Shown: positions 26,886 through 38,261 of the stretch, one piece after another
How the letters are laid out: every line of letters starts with the position of its first letter
Position numbering within the stretch: position 1 is the first letter of the stretch
NCBI GenBank assembly: GCA_025331445.1
Contig: JAIWNE010000054.1
Coordinates: 1 to 64,000 of the forward strand
Direction: 5' to 3'
Length of the DNA stretch: 64,000 bases
Source of the DNA: Blakeslea trispora
Lineage: Eukaryota > Mucoromycota > Mucoromycetes > Mucorales > Choanephoraceae
Position numbers and translations under genes: made by a program
The notes under the pieces: generated by a model
Databases searched by the model: none
The model's input: only the letters and a program-made list of their open reading frames with translations
What the model was told of the DNA's origin: nothing

Positions 26886-27347
26886 ATGTATTCCACCACA
26901 CTTTATTCAACTGACATTACACCTATTGCTTCAAGCACTAATGCCACTTCCTCTAATAATACCGATAATGCACAAACAATCATTTCAAACCATTCTACCA
27001 AGCATATGCCTGCTGGTAAAATTACTATATCAACATCAAATTTAATAAATCATACGGATCATCATTACAACTCGGCGGAATGGCCTTTAGAAGAGTATGA
27101 AGAAAAGCGTATTATGATTGCTTTATCACAAACATCTTCACCGACCAGCATTTGGTCTGACGAGTCTAAAGAGATAGAGGAAGAAGGGCTCTCCCCTACT
27201 GGCTCCTATTTTTCGGATAAGGCTATTTTTCAGCTAAATAGCCATATACGTCGCCAATCGCTATCAAGTTCTTTGAGGTGTTCAATCTGTCACCGTCGCT
27301 TTCATTCTCAAGGCAATCTATCGAATCATTGCCAACTCTATCACTAA
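26886..27347 (+). CDS. small protein with one C-terminal C2H2 zinc finger
   Basis: A single exon encodes 153 aa. The only recognisable element is one zinc finger at the very end (C132, C135, H148, H153; spacing C-x2-C-x12-H-x4-H) with the core CHRRFHSQGNLSNH. The rest is Ser/Thr/Asn-rich and disordered, with an acidic patch at 93-100. A lone finger can bind DNA weakly or bind protein; no target can be inferred. The start codon lies only 108 bases after the stop of the RalGAP gene, so it has almost no room for its own promoter, and T-rich sequence fills the gap. Possibly it is transcribed from inside the upstream gene or is its alternative 3' exon. Confidence 0.65.
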   Translation: MYSTTLYSTDITPIASSTNATSSNNTDNAQTIISNHSTKHMPAGKITISTSNLINHTDHHYNSAEWPLEEYEEKRIMIALSQTSSPTSIWSDESKEIEEEGLSPTGSYFSDKAIFQLNSHIRRQSLSSSLRCSICHRRFHSQGNLSNHCQLYH

Positions 27348-28583
27348 GATAATTGCTTCTAAAGAAAGAAAGATAGAGAAAAAAATACCCGTTCTTTTGC
27401 ATTTTGTGCGAATTGTTGATTCTTTTTGCATTCATTAACCTTTGACAGGTTTATCAATTTGTTTCTAACGTTTATTTTATTTACCAATAAATCTGTCTTA
27501 TTCATTTGCATCAAAAATTTATAAAGACATCCCTCCGATGATTTCTCGAAAGAAAACAATATTTATCTTTAAGCAATGAGTCTATGATGATCCAACTATA
27601 GCCATATACTTCCTATCAGACTCATTCTTTTTTTTTGTTTATACAAAAAGGGCTCATTTGAATTTAGAAAGAACAGAGTGAAAGTAACCATCTGTATGTA
27701 CATTTTTGTGAATTACACCATTTCTGGAAATAAATTGTATCCAATTTCACAACTGATTGTCTCCATTCAAATGCTGAATAGGATGTAGGTTTCCAAAAGC
27801 TTTGAGATCGTAGAGTCACTGATAATATTACTGAGGCTACCAGCATGACTTGGTTTGAGATAGTATATCCTAGAAGTGCTGCTATTCAAACTCCAGTGAT
27901 CGTGCTTTTTACCTTCTCTATAAGGGTTTGTTCTTCTTGCTGAAATGGTGTGATGATCTGACCTTAAACAAGGAAACTATGTATAGCATGCTCAGCGATA
28001 AGCAATAGTACACAAGGAAATACATTGCATTCAAAAACATAATCACAAGTAACACTTCAAGTACCACACAACTACAAACTGTCAAGAATAATTCGCTTGG
28101 TTTGAATTCTAGGATAACACCCGTTGCAAAGCCAGAATAGATGGTAAAACCTTTCTTCTCTTTCTTCCCACTTAAAACATACCTTGGCATTACAAGATGG
28201 AATTGCATAGTATTGTTCCTAGAATCTTGTCTTACACTATCATAGTTCCATACTTCATTTGGTTTTGATGCTCTCGAAATTCATTGTGTTGTTAGATTTG
28301 TCCAAATTGATTTAGTGTTCCAGATATTCAGAGCAATGGACTTTTCCATCACACATCCTAGGTTTATCTAATAACACATTTTTAATTTGTCGGCTCTTTT
28401 GATTCTAAAATCCAACTGGAAATAGTGTAGAAATGCTTTGAATGCTTTGAGCAGTAAAAAAAAAAAGTATCTGAGGTTCAAAAATAAGCCTTTGTTTGAA
28501 AAGACCCGATTCTCTTGTAAATGCAGAGAGGACGCTTATTTGATTTTTTAAGCACTTTTTTTATTTATTCAAATATAAAGCAT
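27348..28583. other. intergenic region holding a decayed minus-strand ORF
   Basis: Apart from the probable pseudogene listed next (27664-28440), the region has only AT-rich sequence and the leader of the glutaminyl-cyclase gene. Confidence 0.5.
27664..28440 (-). pseudogene. decayed gene for an unknown membrane protein
   Basis: Read on the minus strand, protein-like sequence runs nearly the whole length but changes frame and meets stops. One frame has DKPRMCDGKVHCSEYLEH, then a stop; the next has KPNEVWNYDSVRQDSRNNT leading into an open segment at 28208-27918 that includes a hydrophobic stretch of about 40 residues (two likely membrane spans, SELFLTVCSCVVLEVLL and MYFLVYYCLSLSML). After that the frame FQQEEQTLIEKVKSTI ends in a stop, and another hydrophobic frame follows (27846-27664). 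I could not join these with acceptable introns. The family is not recognised. An intact gene with introns that I failed to see remains possible. Confidence 0.4.
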
Positions 28584-29769
28584 ATGGTTCTTTTAGCTTG
28601 GACTTTATTATTATCAATACTGCCCTATGCTATCTTTGCTTATAAGGAACTGAACAATGAGACACTTCGTCAGCTTGCCAAACTTACACAGCCAGAGCGA
28701 CTTTCAGTTACAGGCGATCTCATGAAGCCATTGCTAGTTGAGAGAATAGCAGACACACCAGGCAATAAGCAAGTGAGAGATTTTATTGTTCGGCATTTTA
28801 CAGCATTAGGTTGGCATGTTGAGTTGGATAAATTTGTTGACACGACACCTTTTGGCAATAAATCATTTGCTAATATCATTGCAACGCATAATCCTGATAA
28901 GCCCACTCGACTCGTTTTAGCAGCCCACTACGATTCTATGTACTCTCCTGATTTTAAATTCATTGGCGCCACAGATAGTGCAGTCCCATGTGGTATCCTA
29001 ATGAATATTGCTGAGACAATCAACAGCATGCTTTCAGATACCTCTATTCATCACAGACAAAAAGACAAGACACTGCAAATGATTTTCTTTGATGGCGAGG
29101 AAGCATTCCATCAATGGGGTCCTACAGACTCTATTTATGGAGCTCGGTAAGTTTTTTTTTGGCTTTGCTTTGATTCGAGAAAACAAAGAAAGAACATGTT
29201 CATGTTGATTCAACTTAACAGGCATTTAGCAAGTCATTGGGAAGCTTCAGTAGTAACAAATCCGACAAAAACTTTAAAGAACAAGCTTGATCAAATCGAA
29301 GTGATGGTATTGCTTGACTTATTAGGCACAGCGAACACACAATTTCCTAATTATTACCGCTCTACAAGCTGGTTGTACGATAAGCTATATGATCTTGAAT
29401 ATCGACTTAATAACCAATCTATCCTCAAGACAGTATCTTCAAAGACAGGCGAGAAACTCAAATCATTGTTCAATCCAAATTCCTTCCTGACATTTAGAGG
29501 GGATATGATAGGAGATGATCATGTTCCATTTTTGATGCGTGGAGTCAATGTTCTCCATATGATTCCCTATCCGTTTCCTAATGTTTGGCACAACCGACTT
29601 GTAAGTAGAAACATGCATGAGCTTTGCATCTGTCATATTTAAGCTTTCTTTTATGTAGGACAATGCAGATTGTATTGATGCCAACGTAGTGGAGAACCTC
29701 TCTAATCTCTTTCGTACTTTTACTGCAGAATATTTAGAATTAGATCTCTTACCACATAATGAATTATAA
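28584..29769 (+). CDS. glutaminyl-peptide cyclotransferase (M28-type glutaminyl cyclase), secreted
   Basis: Three exons (28584-29146, 29222-29600, 29659-29769) encode 350 aa. It starts with a signal peptide (MVLLAWTLLLSILPYAIFA); an in-frame ATG at 28521 would add 21 residues, but 28584 gives the cleaner signal. The fold is that of animal QC and zinc aminopeptidases: LAAHYDS, then GATDSAVPC with zinc ligand D131, FFDGEEAF with the catalytic acid E172 and ligand E173, and GDDHVPFLMRGVNVLHMIP with ligand H288. PFPNVWH and a C-terminal FTAEYLEL complete the family pattern. Such enzymes cyclise N-terminal glutamine to pyroglutamate, here probably in the secretory pathway. Confidence 0.9.
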
Positions 29770-30119
29770 TCATCATTCATCAAAGAAAAATAGAGAAGAC
29801 TTGTGAATGCATTTTTTATACTTGCTATGATACACTTCATATCCTCACCCCCTTCTTTTTTGCTCTATTTCTTGAGAGAGGACATAACTAAACCCCCCAA
29901 AAAAAAATTAAAAGGGTATCCCTATTAAAAAAAACAATAACAACAGCTACAAATGGGCTATTACAGATTTTCCATAAATGAAGTACGACATATCTTGTAT
30001 AAAGAATTCATGCTTTTAGGAGACAGAAGTATAAAACCAGATTCACTTGTAAACTCTGTCTTTTTTTCTTTCTCTTTCTCTTTCTTTTTCCATCACTTTG
30101 ACTACCAAACACATCTCAA

Positions 30120-30593
30120 ATGCCCAACCCAAACCAGATCATGTTTATGGTCATTGTTGCCATCATTTTTACATTGGCTCTGATTGGAATTTACATCTTG
30201 ATAAACAAGGCTAATGACAGAAAACGACAGCTGATTGACCTTGAGCAGCGTTTGCATGCCCAAGAAGAATTCCTACAACGTCAACAAGAAATCGAGAAAT
30301 GCCAGCCTGCTATGGTTAAGGAAGGACACCAAATACATCAATCACCCTCCTATGTAATTATGACACCTCAAAAGGAAAGAAAGAAATCAAAGAGGGAATC
30401 GTTCCTTCACAGAGTTTATGGCTTCCGAAGTGCTACATCCCCCTTTATTGCCGAATCAAAATCTGATTCGACCAAACTTGGTCCCGTAAGACCACCTTCC
30501 TTCCTACCTATGACTGAACACGCACCTCCAGCTTATGGTGATTGCAAGACATCCATTCATATAAAAAGTACAGACTTGATTCGAGAAAAATAA
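30120..30593 (+). CDS. small single-pass membrane protein with PPxY motif
   Basis: One exon encodes 157 aa. Residues 7-28 form one clear membrane span (IMFMVIVAIIFTLALIGIYILI) without a cleavable-signal pattern, followed by a basic, then coiled-coil-like segment (about 33-60, ending in QRLHAQEEFLQRQQEIEK). The remaining tail is basic and Ser/Pro-rich, and holds a PPAY motif at 136-139. PPxY is the binding site for WW domains of Rsp5/Nedd4 ubiquitin ligases. By analogy with known fungal adaptors, this could be a membrane-tethered Rsp5 adaptor or cargo; that is inference. No family is recognised. The ATG at 30120 is the first in frame after T-rich leader sequence. Confidence 0.7.
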   Translation: MPNPNQIMFMVIVAIIFTLALIGIYILINKANDRKRQLIDLEQRLHAQEEFLQRQQEIEKCQPAMVKEGHQIHQSPSYVIMTPQKERKKSKRESFLHRVYGFRSATSPFIAESKSDSTKLGPVRPPSFLPMTEHAPPAYGDCKTSIHIKSTDLIREK

Positions 30594-33500
30594 GGTGCCC
30601 AATCATCACCATTTTCCGGGTGAACTTGTACGGTTTGCAGAGTATAAGGATCATCTTGATTTCCTTTGCATTTCACTCTTTCTGACAACTACAATTTTAT
30701 CTTGTACATATAAACATATCTTGCATATATGTGTGTAAGCCTCTATCTTCTCTATCATCTTATATATACATCCATATCTTAATCCATCAAACTCTCTTAA
30801 TAAAAGACAAAACTACAAGCATTGCACGCATTTTCTTTTCTCATTCATCTTTATAAAATAAAACCAATTCTTTTTTTTCGATCCATGAGGATGAAACCTC
30901 AATTTCTAGGCAACGAATATTGAAGAAATACTAGCATTGAATATTTCTTTTGCTGGCACATGTAAAATATGTTGATGATTGTTGTGATAAAGGCAATTAT
31001 AATTTGAGAAAAGGGAGAGGGGCTGAGAGAAAGGGGGTAGGATCAAAAGCAAAAAAAAAAAAAAGAGAGAGAAGGAACAAGGAGAATAACATACCCCAAA
31101 ACTCTAATTTGTCATAATATCTCTGTTGAACAAAGGAATTCTAACATAATGGCAAGACCCAATGTCCCTACAATTCACAATAAGCATTCTTTTCTTTCAA
31201 TGATTTACTTCTACCTTACTTTGTCCAAAGAATTTATGCAAATGAGCTTTTCTTTATCGGGACAACTTCTTTATTGACAGTTGAACACTATTTTCGTTAT
31301 AGCAATAGACCATGGAAAGAAGCTTGCATTCAATGTATAGCAAAGAATGTTTGATAGCCAGAGTCTGCTCTAATTTTTTGTTCTTTCACCTTGAGAAATC
31401 AAAGTTGCGTTATGTGGCAAAAGTTTGCTTAATTATGCCATATTCGTTTTAATAATATTTAATTGAAGCTCTTTAGGGAGCTGATTGAAAAGATTTCCGA
31501 GTAGTTTTGCTCAAAAGAATGGATAAGCTAACGTGCTTTCCGACTTGAAACAAAATAAAGTTTCTATGGTTTTTAAGTCTGCCATCGCTTTCTTTTGGGT
31601 TGAATCTGAGTCATATAAGTTTGCAATGGTATCTAAGGTAAAGCTCAAGGACTCCATCAGCTTCTACAGCTTTTTTTTTTAATGTTGTAAAGTCTGTTCT
31701 ATTCTCCCAAAAAAATATATATAGTGCACAGTACGTTGATCGAATTCCAGGTTTATTGTTGCCACAATGTATTACCTTTTGAAGCTTGCAATCAGTGTGT
31801 CCTCGTTGTAGACCTCACGGCTTGAGCTGTTTAATTTTCTTTTCCTACTTTAGAAAGTCTAGTAAGAGAAGGGATGTTTCGTATGAAATTTGGAGTTGAT
31901 GACAGCTAACAGAATCTTTTCAATTGATTCGCATGTTAGCTGCTTAGAGGGGACCCAGGCAATCATCAGTAGAGCAATGGGAGCGTTTTGTGATTCTTGC
32001 ATTTGATTGGTTAGATTCCAACTTTTTAGTGTCTTTCCACTTTGTATGATGGTTGTCAGTAGTGAAAAGAATGAAAATGAAAATGAGCTTCTTGAAGTTC
32101 CAGCACTTGGCTCATCCGGCGAATGCGTTTGAGCGGTGCTTAGTCTTTTATTTTTTAATTATTATCACTATTGTTATTTTGAACCCGATTCATGCACTAT
32201 TACTGCCACTCTTGCTATGCGTATACCAAAGAAGAAAACCTCAAGCCAAACCAAAACAAAAAAGCTGCTTCTTTATCTCTTGGTCTACTTTACTTCTTGG
32301 TCTACTTTGCTCTCTCTGTCTCTTTACACGCTACACTGAATTGAGTTCAATCTACTCTACGGAAATCTCTCGCTTACTTGTATTGTCTGCCACTCTCCGC
32401 CTTACATACTCTATACTGTCTAAAATAATACCTGCCTATAACTTATTCAATGCTGTCGATTCAATACTCTTTTGTGAATATTCTTTTGCTTATAGTGAGT
32501 AAACTGATGTGCCTATAGTAAAAAAAAAAGAGACACCATTTGCCTTTTTCGGAACATGATGTCATACTGATAGAAAGAAGGTAAACAAAGACAAGAGATA
32601 AGCATGTCTTCAATCCATTTCTCTGTTTTTTATGTTATGTACCGCATAAAAAAATAACAGAAAAAAAGGCGGTTCGAATGATACCAAACACGTCTATATA
32701 GAACGCGTAAAAGAAAGAAAAAAGTAATTTTCGATTTTTAACTTTTGATAAAAATTAAGCTTTTTTTCTCTTTTCTTTTTTCCTCTTTTCTCTTTTCTCT
32801 TTTCTCTTTTCTCTTTTCTCTTTTCTTCATTATACCAGCTGTAAAGAACCTCTTCGGCATACATTGAGTGAAAGCCTTACACTTTATGGGACACGTCATT
32901 ACTAGTAGAGAGGAGGACGTTGTGTTGAACTCATAGGCATTCTGATCTCTAGCGAGTTGCTGATGGCTCCTAGGGCGCAACCCCTCTGCGGTCCGGTTGT
33001 TGGAGAAGGCAGTGGATGAAGTGACTACACTTCCCTTGCGTTGTGTTTCGTCTATTGCTGTATCTGACATAGGGTGCCTTACTTGCTGTAATGGTGAGGT
33101 GGGTTATGGCATAGATATTGTGGTCATTCATATACTCAGTATCATGTGTGTTTCGCTTGAAAGTTGATGTTGTCTAAGCCGGATCAATATATGTATGCAG
33201 TCGATGTGTTTTAAAAGAAATTTCCTCCTTTGCGTGGTTGTTCAAACATGTTTTTGGAGTCAGACGAACTTCCACCTTCTCGTGGTTGACTCTGTTAATC
33301 AAAGTAAATTCGCGTTTACTTTGAGAACTGAGAGAAGTTCATTTTTATTATTAAAGAAATAAAACTACTGCTTTAGAAACTTGATCTTTTTTCTTGTTGT
33401 TGGTTTTTGGCTTAAGCATATCTAGAGCAAGAAGAAGAAAGAATGCCTTTCTTCTTATACAAGTTAGAACAATAAGAGTTTTGCTGTACTTGTCATTTCA

Positions 33501-34087
33501 GTCAGACAGATTAATTGATATTAGGAAAAGGAAGAGAGAACTGTAAGCGCAGTAAACACATGTAACTTAATGTTCTTCAAAGGCTATACTCGATTTTCTA
33601 ATAAAAAGGTTATGCTATTCTTCATAGAAAGTACTTTAATTCATTATCTTTTTGTTTCTCGCTTCTGGGATTAGGTTTTTACAGTACACCTTTTCGTTAT
33701 AGAGAAGAAAAAAAAAGACTGAATGAAAAGAGCCTTAAGCTTATTCTCATTCCTTCTTCTTACAATCTGTGGTAATTTGTATCAAGTTGGATTGAGTCAA
33801 AAAAAAAAAAAAAAGACTTGATTCGTTTTGGCTGAATTTGACAGATGAGTGCAAAGGCAACACATTGACCACTTTTCTAATAAAAAAAAAAAAAGACAAA
33901 AAATGGCATGTATTTGCATACTTTGAATTTGTAAAGCATAATTTCTCTCTCTCTTTAAAAGAATGTCTGCTTTAACCAAATACATTTCTATGCAGCAAAA
34001 AATTTAACTAGTATTGTTTATTAACAAAGCTACTTGAAGTATATTAGGAATAAAGGGGTGGGGGACTTGAATAAACAAATAAATGGA
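30594..34087. other. 3.5-kb gene-poor region
   Basis: No conserved gene is seen. The minus strand at about 31860-32010 is open for some 50 codons with protein-like text (AWVPSKQLTCESIEKIL), perhaps an old gene fragment. The plus strand has an open frame with ATG at 32071 to 32502 (about 143 codons) that is hydrophobic and pyrimidine-rich; I do not trust it as a gene. A 7-bp CTCTTTT repeat lies at about 32782-32826 next to a GC-richer island (32738-33070). The rest, including A tracts at 33800 and 33885, shows nothing. Confidence 0.45.
32738..33070 (-). other. GC-richer island with an open frame ending in a simple repeat
   Basis: The minus strand is open from an ATG at 33070; the first 75 codons have normal protein-like composition, and the last 30 codons come from the CTCTTTT repeat (Lys/Arg/Glu-rich). 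Inside, a GTAATG at codon 56 could be an intron donor. As at 3541-3759, a compositional island of about 220-250 bp starts with MS, reads on the minus strand, and ends against a pyrimidine repeat. The nature is unknown. Confidence 0.25.
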
Positions 34088-37021
34088 TCACATTGAGTTG
34101 TACACTGGCTCCTTCTCTAATGGTTCTACTGGTACTTCAGGCGATGGCAACCTATGCTTATCAATCACTTGAATGATATCTGTGCTTTCATCTTCTGAAG
34201 GCAAGTTTCCAACGATTCTCTTTCTTGGCCTTCCAGGGCCTCTTGATCCATTAAGGCCTCTTGGTCTATTAAGGCCTCTCGGCCTATTAGAGCCTCTTGG
34301 TCTACTAGAGCCTCTTGGTCTTCCAGGGCCTCGTTTGGCTAGTTTAGATGGAGGTGGCTCAACGGCATCCATAAAATCATCATCATGATTGCTATCATTA
34401 GTTGGTGGCAGGACTGGTTCCGTCTCGCTTTGACTCTGATTGGTATCTTGGGGCTGTGGTTCTTCCTCTGGTGCTTTCGCTCTCTTTCTGTATTTTCTAC
34501 GCTTTTTTGGAAGAGGTGAAGGTGATCGAGAATGAGGTGGTGTTGTGGATCCGATGGAGGTGGGTGAGCCCATGGTTGGCATGAGAGATAGTTCATTGGT
34601 CAAACCAAAAGAATCGTCTTCCATGATTGGCTTATTCTTTTTCCTTTTCTCGGCTATCTCTCGAGGTCTCCCCACTTTTCTGTACTCTGATTTCTTTTTC
34701 AACTCTTCTTCAAGTTGCTTAATTGTCGTCTAGATCATTTTTTCTAAGCAAGAGAAAAGAGTGTGTTTTATCATCCAATGGACTTACAGTTAAATGTGAA
34801 ATCTTTTGATCTTGCATCTCTATCAAGTCTGAATCAGCTTCAAATCCATCCAACTGTCGTTTGCCTTTCATTGGCCCTTCCATGGCAGCACTGGAGATGC
34901 GATGATCCAATCTTTCCAACAGTTCTTGCTCAATCTCTTCACGAAGTTCTTGCTTGATTTCTTCAATTGTTCGCTTACTGCTGTTGTTAGCCAAGACCTC
35001 CTCTTCAAAAGATGTCCTGAGTTCATCGTATTTTTCCTCCCATTTCTTTTGTTGTTCAACGTATTTTGCAATCGTATCATCCGCTTCTTTTTGAATTCGT
35101 ATAACTTCATCACGCAAAGTCATGGTGTTTTGTCTAAATTTGGCTTTCAGTTCTTTGATTTTGGCAGCATTTGCTTCCATGGCTTCTTGATAGGCCCTCT
35201 CGAGTTGATTGTATTTCTCTTGTTGTTCATCAGAGACAGGTGGAGTCTGTTGAAGCTGTTGCAGTTCTGCTTGTGACGCTTGATAGCGCATGGTGATCTC
35301 TGTGAGTTCAAGCTGAAGCTGTTGATAGTCCTTCTTGATTTGGATGAGTCTGTCTTCCATGGTCAATTGATCTCGTTGAGCAAACGACAGATCTAGTTGC
35401 AACTCTTCCAGCTTTTGTTCCAATAGATGTTGATGGGTTTTTTCATCCAACAATCTTAGCTTGAGATCCATCTCAGCGGTTGAAGGTCTAATCAATGCCT
35501 CTGTTCGAGCTGTTTCAAGATAAACAACATGTGCTTGTTCAATCTGAAGCAATTCTTTTAACCGTTGATTCTAATCTACCATGTCAATTGTCTTTTTCTT
35601 TTTTTTTTATGTATGTCATCCTTGTTTTCTACCTTTAATCTCACTTCAGCCAGTTGCCTTGTAGGAGGACTATGTTCATTTGGAAAGACATAGGATGTTA
35701 AACGACCCAACTGTTCTGTCAGGCTTAATAGAAATGCATAATCTGGTATGTTCTTTTTAGGTACGGAATCCTGTTTAATAATAAACAAAAGTCAAGATCG
35801 ACATGTTCACCATCTCTCTATTCAGTCACTTACATTAAGATAGGTAAATACAGCCAATTTTGAATGACCAGCCAATTTCTTTGCCAGCAAGAAAGTCAAT
35901 ACATAATCCTTGACTTGTAATTGGCTATCACCTTGGGTTTGAGGATGACTGATGATCTCAATCATACGTACTATAAGAAAACAAGAGTTTAAGTATCTTT
36001 CTTCTTATCCCATTCATGTTTTTTTTTTACCTAGATGAGTAAAAGAATCATGCAGTAAATAAGAACTGCGTGTATCTTGGTCTATTACCTTGGGTCGCAG
36101 CAAATCAAACAACTCAAGAATGCCCTGTGTCTTTTGTCTAGTGTCTGTCAATCGAATACTGAGTACAAAGGGTATTTTGGATCCATCCTTCACCACTGCC
36201 CAAATATCATTGACATGGTTTGCCTGCTTCATATAATGTTCTAATCCACTTCTAAGGATAGATTCATCTAATGGGTTTCCCCCACTTTTTTGTTTAGTCA
36301 TGTATAGACTGGTATGTCTCTCCCCCCCCCTTTTTTTTTTACTTTACTGGCAACTACTTTATCTCTTCGTAGATCAAAGCAATAGATGTCTCGGATACCA
36401 ATACAAGCATATTCAATTTTGATTTGATTGCCTGCGTTATTCATCTTTTCTTGTAACATCTGAAGTGTTAACTGTAGATCCCGTTCTCGTTTCTGATAAA
36501 GACTTTCTGCATCTCTATCATAGGAATTGGCTCTAGCATATGTCTCTCTTTTATCTGTTTGCTCTTACCCTTGACTCATAATAAGTGCACATGTTGAAAA
36601 ACCTATTGAAGTTTTGCTTGAGACATACACGCATATAAGACATATTAATAATTACCTGCTAAAGCATAATTGATTAAATTCTCTTTCTCTTTTGTCGATT
36701 GTTGATTGGATTCATTGCAACTATCTACATACCATTCTTGTCTATAATAAGGAATAGTATGAGATCAAATGCTTAAGGCAGTTAAAACAAAGGCATTAAA
36801 ATAATAATAATCATCTCACTCTTTATCTGATACTATTGAAGTGTAAGTTATCGCGTATACAACAAAACGAGAGAGAGAGTATCTCATAGTTTACCAAGAA
36901 GTGAAAGCTTTGTCTTATTGCTTGCTAAACTAGTGATTATCTTGTAATTACTTGGCTGATTTTCAGGGTCTCCAGGAAATGGTATAAGAGAAACAACTGT
37001 GTCTACTTTACTCTTATTCAT
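34088..37021 (-). CDS. kinesin-related protein with degenerate motor domain, coiled coil and AT-hooks
   Basis: Ten exons can be read: 36895-37021, 36820-36832 (13 nt), 36656-36741, 36569-36602, about 36343-36532, about 36031-36301, 35834-35970, 35633-35770, 34788-35570, 34088-34729; total about 800 aa. The first 330 residues follow the kinesin motor plan: INYALAGFSTCALIMSQG lies where motors have the GYN...GQTGSGKT loop, and LTFLLAKKLAGHSKLAVFTYLN where they have SKLTRLLQDSLGGN with the IA.ISP strand. The P-loop Gly-Lys-Ser/Thr and the switch II DLAGSE are missing, so ATPase activity is unlikely. A coiled coil (about 400-640) and a basic tail with three GRPR AT-hook cores follow, suggesting binding to AT-rich DNA. 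The join between exons 5 and 6 (36300-36345, next to an A10-G9 run) cannot be made in frame. Confidence 0.7.
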
Positions 37022-37334
37022 TATTTGAGAAAAGAAGAGAAGAAAAACACCAAAAAATATATAAAAAAAAAACAAAAAACAAAATAAAAACCTTGTTTAA
37101 TTCATTTCCCGGCGCGTTTTTTTATTTTTTTATTTTTACCTCTTTAGGAAGATGTTGAATTCAATTCTGTCAAAATGAATGCCTTAAATTTTTTTTTAAG
37201 GCACACCTACACTCTTTTTTTTTTTGAGAGGGGATTTTTTTCAAGTGGCTTAATCTTTTTTTTTTTATTATTTTTAAGCTTTAATCCCAGAATGCTTTTT
37301 TCTTTCATTTTTTTTTTTTCTTTACTAGACGATC

Positions 37335-38095
37335 ATGGCAGCTGAAAAGAAGTTAACCAAGAAAGAACAAAAGGCACTTGCTTTTAAAAAGAGAGCCAAG
37401 AAGCCTCAGTTTACTGACGATATGGCCGTACCAGCCTCTGACGAAGTAGAGACCACACCAACACCTCTAGAGGAACCCAAGCCAAAGAAGGTGGAGACAA
37501 ACAATAAGCGTAAAGCAACCAGTCAAGCCATTGATGTGCCAGTGGAAGGCTCAACAGGCGAACCAAACAAGAAGAGACAAAAGAACAAGAGAGAGGCAGA
37601 TCAAAATCGATACATTATCTTTGTAGGCAATTTACCTTATACTACCACAAAAGAAGAGCTAGAGAAGCACTTTGAGTCAGCAGGCACCATCAAGTCAGTA
37701 CGTCTGTTGACAGATAAAGCAACAGGAAAACCTAAAGGATTTGCTTTTATGGAATTCGAGAATTCAAAGGATTTAAATGTAAGTTTCGGGAAAAAAGTTG
37801 AAAAGACAAAGATGGTTAATGCTTCTTTATAGAAAGCACTTGCTTTTCATCACACCTTTTTCAAGAAGAGACAAATCAATGTTGAATTGACTGCTGGTGG
37901 TGGTGGTAGTAAGAGTGATGCCAGAAAAGAGAAATTAAAGACAAAGAATGAACGTCTACAAGAAGAAAGAGTAAAGTTGTATAACATATATAACAGAAAG
38001 ATTTTCTTATGTTTTATTTTCAATAGACAAAAAAGCATGAACAACTCAAGCAAACCAACACACAAGCATCTTCCTATAAAATAGACCAAGAATAG
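37335..38095 (+). CDS. NOP6: NOP6-like nucleolar RRM protein
   Basis: Three exons (37335-37778, 37833-37970, 38027-38095) encode 216 aa. One RNA-recognition motif spans about 92-170 with RNP2 (IFVGNL, 95-100) and RNP1 (KGFAFMEF, 134-141). Basic Lys-rich tails lie on both sides (KKRAKK, NKKRQKNKR and, after the RRM, KSDARKEKLKTKNERLQEER). This layout matches yeast Nop6, which assists early small-subunit ribosome assembly. The start at 37335 opens with the Lys-rich MAAEKKLTKKEQKALAFKK. It is divergent from the kinesin-related gene, with 313 nt between start codons, most of it T-rich. Confidence 0.8.
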
Positions 38096-38261
38096 AAACC
38101 ATCAAGTCTGTACATAGCCATCCGTGTCTTTTTTTTTTTTATGAAAATTGTATTTCCGGGATAAAATAAAACCCGTGTTTTTTCTTTTACTCGTTTTTAT
38201 TTCTTTCGTTTCGTTTTTATTTCTTTCTTTTTTTTTTTTTTTCTTTATTTCATATATTGTC

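Noticed and set aside
28521..28583. Upstream in-frame ATG of the glutaminyl cyclase
   Set aside because: It would bury the signal peptide behind 21 residues; the internal ATG at 28584 fits secretion better, though the longer form cannot be excluded.
32071..32502. Hydrophobic ORF of about 143 codons
   Set aside because: It is rich in pyrimidine runs (Leu/Ser/Phe), the apparent membrane segments come from CT/TT bias, and no conserved motif is present.
34173..34388. Leu/Pro/Gly-rich plus-strand ORF
   Set aside because: It is the antisense of the AT-hook repeat of the kinesin-related gene.
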